From contig PABK01000041.1 of the NCBI GenBank assembly GCA_002699145.1, positions 124,001-188,000 of the forward strand: a stretch of DNA of 64,000 bases, read 5' to 3'. Positions 7,188 to 15,447 of the stretch are shown here, in pieces (position 1 is the stretch's first letter; each line of letters begins with the position of its first letter). Origin of the DNA: Halioglobus sp. GTDB taxonomy: Bacteria; Pseudomonadota; Gammaproteobacteria; Pseudomonadales; Halieaceae. The position numbers and the translations under genes were made by a program. The notes beneath the pieces were generated by a model that searched no databases, was not told the DNA's origin, and was given only the letters and a program-made list of their open reading frames with translations.

Positions 7188-9389
7188 CTAGCAACCCGGC
7201 GGTAAGCCCTCGCAGGCGTCACCGCGCCCGTTGTCATCGCTGTCCAGTTGGTCGGGGTTGGCGATACGCGGACAGTTGTCGTAGAAGTCTTCCCAGCCGT
7301 CGTTGTCATCGTCATCGTCGCAGGCATCGCCGCCGTCGTCAGCGCCATCGGTATTCGACTGGTTGGGGTTGGAGACAAACGGACAGTTGTCCGCGACATC
7401 GCTGATACCGTCGCCGTCGTCGTCAGCGCCCGGCAGCGGCTGGTCCTGGACCTCGAAGCAGACCAGGGAGAACGCGCCTTCGCGGCCAAACCGCGCGCCT
7501 GCCTGCTCGGCGGCGCCCACGCCTTCGAGGTAGCCGAACGTGGCCTTGCCGTTGCCGCCCATGCCCAGGTCCGCACCCTGCAGGTAGCCATTGAGCGCGG
7601 TGAAAGCGGCGCCGTCTCTTTCATGCGTACCCACGTAGAACGACAGGTGACCGGGTTCGACTGTCTGCGCGTCGCACTGCTGTGCGAAGCAATCGTTACA
7701 CCCGGACTCGTCGATCGTTCCGAAGGACCCAACCTGGCTGACATCGGAAAAGAAGATGCTCTCGAAGGAACGGTCACCCGGCTTGCGGTACCAGTCCACG
7801 GTGAAATCCGCGCCGACCGCGGCGGCGATATCGTTCTCCTTCAGGTACCACGCTGAAACGCTGGCCCGGTCGTTGCGTTCCTGTGAGCGGCCGCCCAGCG
7901 GATGCATGGCCTTGCCGCCGTAGGTGACTCCCTCCACCCGGTGATTGAGATCCCCCACGCCGTGGGCGACGAACACCAGCAAGCGGTTGCTGCCCTGCGC
8001 GTAGTGTGAGCGCGGCGTCGCGCCGTGGTGGTACCACTCCCAGGCCGGGGTGGCGCCGACATCGCAGGCGCCACAGTCTCCCGGGCAGGTCTCGCAGCTC
8101 TCGCCCAGCGCCAGCTCGCAGCGGCCATTGCCGCATTGCGCGTTCGGCACATTGCGGCATTCGGTATCGAACATCAGTCCGCCGAAGCCGGGCATCACCC
8201 CCGGCGTGCCGGAGTTGAGCCTGATCTTGATGTAGTCCTCCGGCTGGAAGTTGTCGAAGCGGAAGGTATGGACATCGGTCGTGCCGTCGAATGACAGGTT
8301 GGGTATGGACGCGTTGGGATCGAAACTCCCCTGCCCGTCCCTGCCGCCGCGGACGGTGATGGAGCGCAGCGAATCGTGGGTCAGGTCCGTGTTGTCGGTA
8401 ACCAGGTGCATGCAGAAGGACGCGGGCACACCGGCTTTCATCTGGATCCGGTTCACCGTGTTGTTGGTGTTGTCCTCAGCCTGTTCGTCCACCACCGAAC
8501 CGGAGCGCCCCGTCAGCCCGTTGGGCAGCGTAAACTCGGCCCAGTCGGGGTAGCCACCGCGGGTATAGACGCCGCGCCCCCGGCAGTCATCGAAGCAGTC
8601 GGGCTTGTCGGCGGAGAAGGTCGTGGTCAGGTCCACGGGGTTGAAATTGAACTCCAGCCACGGCGGCAGGTAGAGCTGCATATTGTCATCTGTGCGTTTC
8701 GGGCCGACGATTTGCGCGGCGCCGAACTGCGGAAAATAGAACCCCGCCACGCCCCAGCCAAGGAAGTTTGTGGTCGAGTGCTGGCGCACATAGGTGATGG
8801 TTTCGCCGATCACGTCCGCAAGGATTTCAGTACGGGACGAGCGAAACCCCGAGGCAAAGGCCATCAGGGTCACCTTGCGGTTCGCGTCCAGCGGCACGTC
8901 CAGGGAAAACCGCCCCAGGCTGTCACCGCAGGAAAAGGTTTGCTGCCCGTTGGCCAGTACCAGTGCGCAGACGGGATTGCCGTTGTACTCGACGCTGCCG
9001 TCGATGCGCACCCGGCGCGCCGAGCTCGACTCCGCTAACTGCCAGCCCACCTCGAGTTCGCGGCCGGCAGTGTCGCGCGTCATGTAGACGGGATAGTCCC
9101 GCGCCTGCTGCGGACTGAGCTGCTGCGAAAACGGCGCGAAGCCGTCGGCGAAGGCCTGTACGGTAACCCGGCCGTTGGCATCCAGCGGGACCAGCAGGTC
9201 GTAGCGGCCGCTGCCGTCGCAGGTGAACTGGCTCTGCCCGTTGACCAGCACCAGCGCGCACACGGGCGACGCACCGAAGTAGACGTTGCCGCCGACCGCC
9301 ACCCGCTCGGCGGACCCGGCCCCGCTCGCCACGAACAGGCAACAGGCCAGTACCACCACGCCCGCCAGGTTTCTCATTTGCACGCCCAT
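7188..9389 (-). CDS. Secreted protein with duplicated N-terminal domain, Cys-rich motif, thrombospondin type 3 repeats and LPPGC end
   Basis: The start at 9389 has a GGGGG ribosome site and leads into a signal peptide ending near Gly-Ala-Gly-Ser-Ala; 733 residues. Two copies of a ~70-residue domain follow ('GNVYFGASPVCALVLVNGQ' and 'GSVEYNGNPVCALVLANGQ'), resembling carboxypeptidase-regulatory/Ig-like modules. The middle resembles a discoidin-like or surface domain. A Cys-rich 'CGNGRCELALGESCETC' block precedes a further beta-rich domain. The end carries Ca-binding Asp repeats ('DDDGDGISDVADNCP', 'DSDDNGRGDACE') and closes with Leu-Pro-Pro-Gly-Cys. It is probably an extracellular surface protein; no enzyme signature is visible. 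Confidence 0.75.
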   Translation of the reverse strand: MGVQMRNLAGVVVLACCLFVASGAGSAERVAVGGNVYFGASPVCALVLVNGQSQFTCDGSGRYDLLVPLDANGRVTVQAFADGFAPFSQQLSPQQARDYPVYMTRDTAGRELEVGWQLAESSSARRVRIDGSVEYNGNPVCALVLANGQQTFSCGDSLGRFSLDVPLDANRKVTLMAFASGFRSSRTEILADVIGETITYVRQHSTTNFLGWGVAGFYFPQFGAAQIVGPKRTDDNMQLYLPPWLEFNFNPVDLTTTFSADKPDCFDDCRGRGVYTRGGYPDWAEFTLPNGLTGRSGSVVDEQAEDNTNNTVNRIQMKAGVPASFCMHLVTDNTDLTHDSLRSITVRGGRDGQGSFDPNASIPNLSFDGTTDVHTFRFDNFQPEDYIKIRLNSGTPGVMPGFGGLMFDTECRNVPNAQCGNGRCELALGESCETCPGDCGACDVGATPAWEWYHHGATPRSHYAQGSNRLLVFVAHGVGDLNHRVEGVTYGGKAMHPLGGRSQERNDRASVSAWYLKENDIAAAVGADFTVDWYRKPGDRSFESIFFSDVSQVGSFGTIDESGCNDCFAQQCDAQTVEPGHLSFYVGTHERDGAAFTALNGYLQGADLGMGGNGKATFGYLEGVGAAEQAGARFGREGAFSLVCFEVQDQPLPGADDDGDGISDVADNCPFVSNPNQSNTDGADDGGDACDDDDDNDGWEDFYDNCPRIANPDQLDSDDNGRGDACEGLPPGC
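7191..7205 (-). other. C-terminal LPPGC tag (copy 2)
   Basis: On the minus strand TTA CCG CCG GGT TGC encodes Leu-Pro-Pro-Gly-Cys directly before the TAG stop. It follows a calcium-binding thrombospondin type 3 repeat. The codons differ from copies 1 and 3, so the likeness is at protein level. Confidence 0.55.
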
Positions 9390-9751
9390 CTCTACCCCCC
9401 GCCTGCCTCGCGCAGTACAGGCTGAGCGTACACAAAATGCGCGGCGATTTGGATAGTTGCAATTTCTGCGCCGCCTTCCCAGCCCCGGATACGGGCACCC
9501 GGGCAGGATTCCATCCGGCCTGGCGCCACCCCCTGGCAGGCAGGGTCCCGCAATCCAGCCCGCCTGCAGCGCACCGCTGCGGCCCGGGGAAATCCGCGCC
9601 ACAATAATTGACATTTTTTGTGCCAATACATAGATTACGCCATGCCCGGCCGTCGCGCCCCTGTCGCTGGCGCCGACACCCGGGTTGGGGCAGATCATCA
9701 ACCAGCGGCCTGCCCGCACCACCCACGGCAACACCCAACCGGAGAACACAC
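9390..9751. other. Intergenic region between divergent genes
   Basis: About 360 bases lie between the secreted thrombospondin-type-3 protein (minus) and the GST gene (plus). It contains a good sigma-70-type promoter at 9608-9636 for the GST. For the minus-strand gene I see no clear promoter match. No coding potential or repeats are evident. Confidence 0.5.
9608..9636 (+). promoter_or_regulatory. Sigma-70-type promoter for GST gene
   Basis: A perfect -35 TTGACA (9608-9613) is followed by a 17-base spacer and TAGATT (9631-9636), four of six consensus bases. The predicted transcript would start near 9643, about 110 bases before the GTG of the GST gene. The AT-rich stretch stands out from its GC-rich surroundings. 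Confidence 0.6.
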
Positions 9752-10363
9752 GTGTTGAAACTACATTTTGCGCCGAATTCACGAGCCAGCCGCACTCTGT
9801 GGCTGCTGGAGGAACTGGGCCTGGAGTACGAGCTGAACCGTATGGATTTCAGCCCGCAGGACCTGAAATCCGACGCGCACCGGGCGCGTCACCCGCTGGG
9901 GCGCGTCCCGGTGCTGGAGGACGGCGAAGTCAGCATCTTCGAGTCGGGCGCGATCGCGGAGTACATTCTCGAGCGGCACAAGAACGGCGGTCTCAAGCCC
10001 GACGCCGACGACCCGCGCTTCCCCGAATACCTGCAGTGGTTCCACTACTGTGAAGGCATGGTCATGCCGCCGGTGAATACCATCGTGGTGCACACCCTGC
10101 TGCTGCCGCCGGACCGGCAGGACGCCACGGTGCGCGGGCAGGCCGAGCGCTTGCTGGCCAAGGCCTGGGGGCCGGTGGAACAGGCCATGCAGGGACGCGA
10201 CTACCTGATCGGCGATTTCTCCGCGGCGGATACCATGCTGGGCCACTCCTGCATCATGTCCAAACGCCTGGGGATCATCACCGACGAGGCGTTCCCCAAC
10301 CTGAGCGCCTACGCCGACCGCCTGCTGGCGCGGCCGGCCTGCGCGAAGGCTTTCGCCGCCTGA
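9752..10363 (+). CDS. Glutathione S-transferase family protein
   Basis: The 203-residue protein starts at GTG 9752, eight bases after GGAG. It has an N-terminal thioredoxin-like domain: 'LKLHFAPNSRASRTLWLLEELGLEYEL' with candidate active-site Ser/Asn near residue 9, then the cis-Pro segment 'GRVPVLEDGEVSIFESGAIAEYI' that binds the glutathione gamma-glutamyl group (Glu-Ser). The helical C-terminal domain contains the folding motif 'FSAADTMLGHSC'. It is a cytosolic conjugating or detoxifying enzyme with unknown substrate. It stands alone between a divergent secreted protein and the convergent HupE genes. Confidence 0.9.
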   Translation: MLKLHFAPNSRASRTLWLLEELGLEYELNRMDFSPQDLKSDAHRARHPLGRVPVLEDGEVSIFESGAIAEYILERHKNGGLKPDADDPRFPEYLQWFHYCEGMVMPPVNTIVVHTLLLPPDRQDATVRGQAERLLAKAWGPVEQAMQGRDYLIGDFSAADTMLGHSCIMSKRLGIITDEAFPNLSAYADRLLARPACAKAFAA

Positions 10364-10395
10364 GTATTACGCCGGTGCGCGGAACGCGTCGGGGT

Positions 10396-10992
10396 TCAGG
10401 TTTCCGGCGCAAACGCCAGCGCCAGCACCAGGGAAGCGCTGGCCGTGACCCAGGAACCCAGCACGCGCAGGGCCACCCGCTGCCAGTGCCTGTGCGCCAT
10501 CTCCGCCACGCCGGCGCTCACCAGCAGCACCAGCACAACACCCAGCCAGCACCCCGCCAGGGCCGCGAAGGTCTCGCGCCGCTCCAGCCCGGTCACGCCC
10601 GAGTCCATGCCGATGAGCAGCGCAATCCCGCCGGCGAGGCAGGCCAGCAACGGCTCGGGCGGTGGCCGCTGCGCCGCGACCAGCAGTCCGCAGACCATCG
10701 CCAGCAGCAACAACACCGTTTCCGCGGGCAACGCGGGCTGCCGCTCAAAGCCGGCGATGAACAGGCCGGCCATCAGCGCCAGCACAAAGGGCGGGTAGGC
10801 GAAGCGCATGGCGCGCACACCGCGCTGACCCAGCAGCAGGCCGAAAACGAGCAGGACCAGGATATGCGGCAGCACGACCAGCGGGTGCAGTATGCCGCCG
10901 TAAAACTCACCGATGCCCGCCATGGGGCTGTGGGCAAACGCGGCGCCCGGACAGGCGGCGAGCGCCGCCGCACAGGGGCAGCGCCTGAACAC
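10396..10992 (-). CDS. HupE/UreJ-family membrane protein (second of pair)
   Basis: This is a 198-residue multi-pass protein (about five or six hydrophobic helices) with a short signal-like N-terminus ending 'AFAHSPMAGIGEFYGGILHPL'. The His near the mature N-terminus and the 'GILHPL' motif resemble the HupE/UreJ group of nickel/cobalt permease-like proteins. It begins with GTG immediately after the stop of the preceding HupE-like gene, without a gap, so the two are translationally linked. No hydrogenase, urease or other nickel-enzyme gene is nearby, so the transported ion is not established. Confidence 0.65.
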   Translation of the reverse strand: MFRRCPCAAALAACPGAAFAHSPMAGIGEFYGGILHPLVVLPHILVLLVFGLLLGQRGVRAMRFAYPPFVLALMAGLFIAGFERQPALPAETVLLLLAMVCGLLVAAQRPPPEPLLACLAGGIALLIGMDSGVTGLERRETFAALAGCWLGVVLVLLVSAGVAEMAHRHWQRVALRVLGSWVTASASLVLALAFAPET

Positions 10993-11577
10993 CTAGAGGG
11001 CGCGCAGCAAGAACAGGGTGCCGGCCAGCGCGATAATGGCGCCACCGGCGCGCACCAGCGCGCGACCCAGGCGCCAACGGCTGAGCAGGCTGATGAGAAT
11101 GCCGCAGAGATGCAGCAGGCCGGTCGCGAGCACAAAGCCAATACTGAAGGCCAGCGGGTTGACGGCGTCCGGCAGTTCCGTGCCGTGCGCGTGTCCGTGG
11201 AAAATGGCAAAGACGCCGACCAGCAGCGCCGCTATCCACAGCGGGGGCCGCGCCGAGAACAACACCATGGTCCCCAGTACCAGGGCCGACACGGCGATGC
11301 CGATCTCCACGCTGGGCAGGGGGATGCCCATCACGCCGAGCGCCCCGCCGAAGGCCATCACCAGCGGGAATACCACCGGCAGCAACCAGATCGCCGAGCC
11401 GCCCAGCACGGCTCCCCAGAGCCCGACCGCGACCATGGCGGCGACGTGATCCCAGCCAAGAATCGGGTGTACAAAGCCGCTGACAAAACCCCCGGTCACC
11501 CCCGTGGCCTGGTGTGCGTGCGCGCCGGCCGCCGCGAGTAACAACAATGCCGTGAGCAGGAGTTTGTGCAGGTTCAT
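10993..11577 (-). CDS. HupE/UreJ family protein
   Basis: From ATG 11577 the protein has 194 residues. It has an N-terminal signal sequence ending Ala-His-Ala-His-Gln, then 'GGFVSGFVHPILGWDHVAAMVAVGLWG', the hallmark His-Pro-Ile-Leu-Gly-x-Asp-His motif of the HupE/UreJ family, and a later 'FAIFHGHAHGTELP'. These His/Asp residues are thought to coordinate nickel or cobalt during transport. Six hydrophobic helices are visible. It forms a pair with the next HupE-like gene, stop and start being adjacent. Confidence 0.88.
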   Translation of the reverse strand: MNLHKLLLTALLLLAAAGAHAHQATGVTGGFVSGFVHPILGWDHVAAMVAVGLWGAVLGGSAIWLLPVVFPLVMAFGGALGVMGIPLPSVEIGIAVSALVLGTMVLFSARPPLWIAALLVGVFAIFHGHAHGTELPDAVNPLAFSIGFVLATGLLHLCGILISLLSRWRLGRALVRAGGAIIALAGTLFLLRAL

Positions 11578-11662
11578 AGCTAATATTCCCTCGTCCGGTT
11601 CGCGCGCCAGCATAGCGCAGCCTCCCGGTGGCGTGAAGCGCCCCGCGCCCTGCCAGCGTCCG

Positions 11663-12439
11663 TCACAGCGCGCGTTCGGGATCGCCGATGACAGCCAGTG
11701 TCCTGAGTAGCCTGAAGCGGCTCAGCACACGCGGCATGAGCGCCACCATCAGGCGGTTGGCCCAGCCGGTCACCACAATCGGCTTATGCCGTTTCTCGAG
11801 CGCGGCGAGCGCCTCGCTCACCACCTCGGCGGGGGTCTGCGTGAGCGCCGCCGGCAGGGACTCGCCTGCCGACTCGCCGCCGGTGGCGGTCTGGATAAAG
11901 CCGGTTTCGGTGACCCCGGGGCACAGGCCCATGACGTAGACGCCGCGGTCGCGCTGTTCCTGCCACAGGCACTCGGAAAACGAGGCGATGAAGGCCTTGC
12001 TGGCGCTGTACACCGGCTGCGCCGGCGTCGGCAGGTCGGCGACGATGGAGGACAGGTTGACCAGCGCATCCCCGGGCTGCGCCTGCCCCAGGAAATGGTG
12101 GGACAGGGTCAGCAGGGCGCCGCAGTTCACGGCCAGGATATCCTGCTGCAGCGCCAGGCCGGACTGGTAGAACGGCTGCAACACACTGTAGCCGGCGTTG
12201 TTGATGAGCAGGTGGCAGCGGGCATCCTGCATTCGCGCGGCGACCGCCGCGACGCCCGCGGGGTCGGCGAGATCCGCGGCGAGATAGTCGTGCCCCTCAC
12301 CGGGCAGCGCCGACAGCAGCTCCCGCAGCAGCGGCTCACGCCTGGCGACCGCGGTCACGCGGTAGCCGCGACGCGCCAGTTGCAGGGCAAACTCCCGGCC
12401 GATGCCCGAACTGGCGCCGGTGACGAGCGCGTGCTTCAC
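11663..12439 (-). CDS. SDR family NAD(P)-dependent oxidoreductase
   Basis: This is a 258-residue classical short-chain dehydrogenase. The cofactor motif Thr-Gly-Ala-Ser-Ser-Gly-Ile-Gly is at 7-14, Asn-Asn-Ala-Gly at 80-83, the catalytic Ser at 130-131, and Tyr144/Lys148 in 'YSASK'. Basic residues after strand 2 ('AVARRE') suggest NADPH preference. It would reduce or oxidise a hydroxyl or keto group; the substrate is unknown. The EBP-like membrane protein ends 10 bases upstream, so the two probably form an operon, compatible with a lipid or isoprenoid substrate. Confidence 0.92.
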   Translation of the reverse strand: MKHALVTGASSGIGREFALQLARRGYRVTAVARREPLLRELLSALPGEGHDYLAADLADPAGVAAVAARMQDARCHLLINNAGYSVLQPFYQSGLALQQDILAVNCGALLTLSHHFLGQAQPGDALVNLSSIVADLPTPAQPVYSASKAFIASFSECLWQEQRDRGVYVMGLCPGVTETGFIQTATGGESAGESLPAALTQTPAEVVSEALAALEKRHKPIVVTGWANRLMVALMPRVLSRFRLLRTLAVIGDPERAL

Positions 12440-12449
12440 CGCCCGCCCC

Positions 12450-13241
12450 CTAACGTTCGCCGCGGCCAGCCAGCGCCTCGGCCCGCGAGCGCTGCCCCAG
12501 CAGCCACAGGGCGCCGATGGCCGCGGCGGGGCTGACCGTGGACCACTGCAGGTTCAGGCCGACGAACTTCAGCCAGAAGCCCAGCGCACCGTCCTCTATG
12601 TACTTGAAATCGCCGAGGATCTCGCTGATGTAAATCACCGAGGTGTTGCCGTAGAACGCGCCCCAGTTGGCGAGCACGGCGATACCCAGTGCTTTCTTGT
12701 AGTGCCTGCCCCGGCTCAGCCAGTACGCCGCGAGCAATTCCAGGAATCCGAAGTGGGACAACATCATCTCGTGGGCGAGCTGGCCGTCGTGGGGGCGCAT
12801 GTAGCGGGTGTCCGCCACCGAGTACAGCCACCAGGGCCAGAACATCCACTCGTCGCGCTGCAGTTCCGATCCCAGTTCGTAGAGAAACGGAATCTTCATG
12901 TACACCACCGGGATCTCCCACATCACCTGCGCGCATCCGCTGGTGATCAGCCAGACCATGATGAACTCGTGCCACTTCTGCGTCAGCGTGCGCCGCTCCC
13001 CGGCATTGTCGACGAAGGCGAACAGGGCCATCCAGTAGCCGGTGAACAGGCACACGGACACGTACTTGTCCGCGGGCATGGGATTGATGACGCCCAGCGC
13101 GATCAGTGTCCAGGCGACGAAGAAGGAACCCGGGATCAGCACCGCCGAGGAGATATAGGCGCTGCGCCTGAGATTGACGCCACTGCCGTCATAGGGGCGG
13201 GCGACCCACTGGTCCAGCGGTGGCAGCGTACTTGTACTCAT
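12450..13241 (-). CDS. EXPERA/EBP-like integral membrane protein
   Basis: The start at 13241 has GGAGG nine bases upstream; 263 residues with about five to six hydrophobic helices. Two stretches resemble emopamil-binding protein (sterol delta8-delta7 isomerase): 'WWLYSVADTRY' compared with the family's Lys-Gly-Asp-Ser-Arg-Tyr block, and 'NWGAFYGNTSVIYISEI' followed by 'LGFWLKFVGLNLQWSTVSP' compared with its Gly-x-x-Tyr-Gly and Phe-x-x-x-Asn-x-x-Trp blocks. It could be an isomerase or binding protein for a sterol- or terpenoid-like molecule. The assignment is from remembered motifs. It is upstream of an SDR gene and divergent from a TetR gene. Confidence 0.5.
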   Translation of the reverse strand: MSTSTLPPLDQWVARPYDGSGVNLRRSAYISSAVLIPGSFFVAWTLIALGVINPMPADKYVSVCLFTGYWMALFAFVDNAGERRTLTQKWHEFIMVWLITSGCAQVMWEIPVVYMKIPFLYELGSELQRDEWMFWPWWLYSVADTRYMRPHDGQLAHEMMLSHFGFLELLAAYWLSRGRHYKKALGIAVLANWGAFYGNTSVIYISEILGDFKYIEDGALGFWLKFVGLNLQWSTVSPAAAIGALWLLGQRSRAEALAGRGER

Positions 13242-13312
13242 GTCGATGGTCCTCCGGCAGGTTGGCTGCAGCGGCCCCTGCGGGCGCACATTAAGCTGAC
13301 ATTTCTGTCCGA

Positions 13313-13348
13313 TTGTTTTAATATGACAGTATTGTACGATTAGTGTCA
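13313..13348 (+). promoter_or_regulatory. Candidate promoter/operator for divergent TetR gene
   Basis: TTGTTT (13313-13318), 16 bases, TACGAT (13335-13340) is a modest sigma-70 match. TGACA at 13324-13328 is inverted as TGTCA at 13344-13348, and another TGACA lies at 13297. These could be operator half-sites for the TetR protein, but the symmetry is weak. Confidence 0.3.
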
Positions 13349-13363
13349 AGTGGGAGAGCACAG

Positions 13364-13990
13364 GTGGCAACACTCGAGCCAGCAGACGGGGCGGGCAGGC
13401 GCCCGCGGCCGGGCGTCGCACAGCAGCGCCAGGACATCCTGCACACCGCGGTGCGTCTGTTCGCCGGCAACGGCACCGCGGCCGTCTCGGTGTCCGCGAT
13501 CTGCAAGGCAGCGGCCGTGTCGCGGGACACTTTCTACCGCTGCTTCGACAACAAGGATGACCTGGTCGACCAGCTCTACCGGCAGTCGGTCAGCGCCAAC
13601 ATGCTGGCGGTCACGGCGTCGCAGGACGCCGACTTCAGCGACCCCCAGTGGCTGCACCGGACCATCGACGACACCGTCGATGCGATACTTGCCCAGCACG
13701 AGATCGCGCGCTTCCTGTTCCTGGAATCCGCCGACCCGGGTAGTCGCGCCCACGCGGTGATCGCGGCGGCCTTCGACAGCGCGGCGCGCAGCATGCAGCG
13801 CTGGTGCCGCCGCCGCTACGGCCAGGCGCCCAGCCGGGCGTGCTTTGCCGGGCTGCTCAGCGCCGCCCAGTGGCTGGTGCACGACGCCATCAACCAGGGC
13901 ATGCGCCCGCGACAGGTGCGCGCCAGCAAGCGCGCGATCGAGGAACTGTTCCTGGCGACCTTCCGGGGGTTGCGGCCGGACTCGCTGTAG
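13364..13990 (+). CDS. TetR/AcrR family transcriptional regulator
   Basis: The GTG at 13364 is preceded by GGGAGAG at good spacing and gives 208 residues; a GTG at 13343 would add seven. The helix-turn-helix is clear ('VSVSAICKAAAVSRDTFYRCFDNKDDL'). The C-terminal ligand domain is not assignable. It is divergent from the EBP-like/SDR pair and probably regulates it. Ligand unknown. Confidence 0.88.
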   Translation: MATLEPADGAGRRPRPGVAQQRQDILHTAVRLFAGNGTAAVSVSAICKAAAVSRDTFYRCFDNKDDLVDQLYRQSVSANMLAVTASQDADFSDPQWLHRTIDDTVDAILAQHEIARFLFLESADPGSRAHAVIAAAFDSAARSMQRWCRRRYGQAPSRACFAGLLSAAQWLVHDAINQGMRPRQVRASKRAIEELFLATFRGLRPDSL

Positions 13991-14330
13991 CCGGCGTGCC
14001 GGCGTCCATCGTCGACAATGCCGCTCGCAAGGCGACGCGTGGTGAGCGACATGAGTCTGTCAAAATTTTTTACAAACTTTTAACTGGCTCCCGTTCCGGA
14101 CAACCCAAGCTATTGATTTTTATGCAGTGGCATGGATATTGCTGTCTACACGCGCAGCTCCCTATTGCGGTACTCGCGGAACAAGAAGCGATCGGTTTTT
14201 ACCCAGCACCTTCTCCCTCCGTCCAGCCCTGGTAAAGCATCCAGCGCTTCGCAGTATTGGATTGGCTGAAACAATCGTTTTACAGACACCAGGCAGGAAC
14301 CGACAAGCGCACCTCAATGGAGGGGACCAG
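13991..14330. other. Intergenic region upstream of PEP-CTERM gene
   Basis: About 340 bases, relatively AT-rich around 14060-14120, separate the TetR stop and the PEP-CTERM protein start. It probably contains the latter's promoter and a long leader, but no strong -35/-10 pair, hairpin terminator or repeat stands out. An in-frame extension of the downstream gene to 14127 lacks a signal peptide and a ribosome site. Confidence 0.45.
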
Positions 14331-15272
14331 ATGCTCTCAGGACAGACCTATAAACGCTGCATTTTCTTCGTTATCGCCATGCTCGGCAGCTGGCAGGCAT
14401 CGGCCGCCATTCTGTCCGGCACTGTCTCGGACCCCCTGGTCGTCGAGGAAAAGTACCGCCTGCAGTCAGAATTCAACGGCGCCAACCCGGATGGCCTGTC
14501 CACCATCTTCAACAGGGTCAGCGGCACGCCCCAGGACGACGACGTGTACGTCGAATGGCGCGCGGGTACGTTATTTACCGTGACGATGAAATGCTGCGAC
14601 TTCCAGGGCTGGCAAAGTTCACAACAGACCTACCGGGTGCCGCAAAACGGCGGCATCGGGGACGCAAAGTCCTTCGGAATCGTAACCGGCGCCCAGGGAT
14701 TTGGTGACTCCGAGTTTTTTGAGCCCGGCATTGCCGATCAGCGGCTGAACGACCTGCTGGACGATCTGCTGGACGTTCCGGGCGATATCATCCAGATCGT
14801 TGCCGACCTGTCCGGGAGCCCGACCAGGCTGCGCCTGACCAGCCAGGTCGAGAAAATCTCGGAGACAGAGTACGAGTACCGCAATTTCGCGGAGAACTTT
14901 ACCGAATACGCGATCCCCTTCGAGTGGCAGGCAGCAGGTCTGGCCGGAACGCTGGACCCACTCGATGCCGCCAGTAATCTTCCCGGCGTTGTCTCCTCCT
15001 CGATGCGCAGCAGCAGCGCTCCGACCGAGATAACGGGCTCCGTCTCCGCCCTGCTCACGCTCGGCATGAAGGAAGTCTGCGATTTCAATGACCAGAACGA
15101 CTTCGTCTGCGTACTCGTGCCGAATTCGGGCAACCAGTTCATGCTGGCAGCAAATGTCTTCACGCCCCGCAGCACCCCACCCACACCCGGGCCCATACCG
15201 GTCCCCGCCACCTTGTGGCTGGTCGCGCTGAGCTTCGCTGGCCTGCGAGCGGCGCAACGCAGCAGGAACTAA
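14331..15272 (+). CDS. PEP-CTERM sorting-domain protein
   Basis: ATG 14331 follows AGGGG at good spacing and opens a signal peptide ('CIFFVIAMLGSWQASAA'); 313 residues. The central region is a beta-rich passenger with no recognised enzyme motif. The end has Pro-rich 'TPGPIPVPATLWLVAL', a hydrophobic helix and a basic tail 'RAAQRSRN', which is the tripartite PEP-CTERM/VPLPA-type signal recognised by exosortase (EpsH-type). The protein is therefore expected to be exported, processed and linked to exopolysaccharide or biofilm matrix. No exosortase is in the window. Confidence 0.85.
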   Translation: MLSGQTYKRCIFFVIAMLGSWQASAAILSGTVSDPLVVEEKYRLQSEFNGANPDGLSTIFNRVSGTPQDDDVYVEWRAGTLFTVTMKCCDFQGWQSSQQTYRVPQNGGIGDAKSFGIVTGAQGFGDSEFFEPGIADQRLNDLLDDLLDVPGDIIQIVADLSGSPTRLRLTSQVEKISETEYEYRNFAENFTEYAIPFEWQAAGLAGTLDPLDAASNLPGVVSSSMRSSSAPTEITGSVSALLTLGMKEVCDFNDQNDFVCVLVPNSGNQFMLAANVFTPRSTPPTPGPIPVPATLWLVALSFAGLRAAQRSRN

Positions 15273-15447
15273 ATCCCGCCTGAAGGCGCGCACCCGGGTT
15301 CGCAAGGAGGCCGGGGCGCGCCAGCAACACAGCTCTCCCCGGGCGCAAGCGTTGACCGCGGCTGCGAAACTGCTAGGGTTTGTGGTCGATGCGACAGGAA
15401 CGCGCATCTCTACATAATCCAAACATAACAACGCAGGATTCCAGCGC

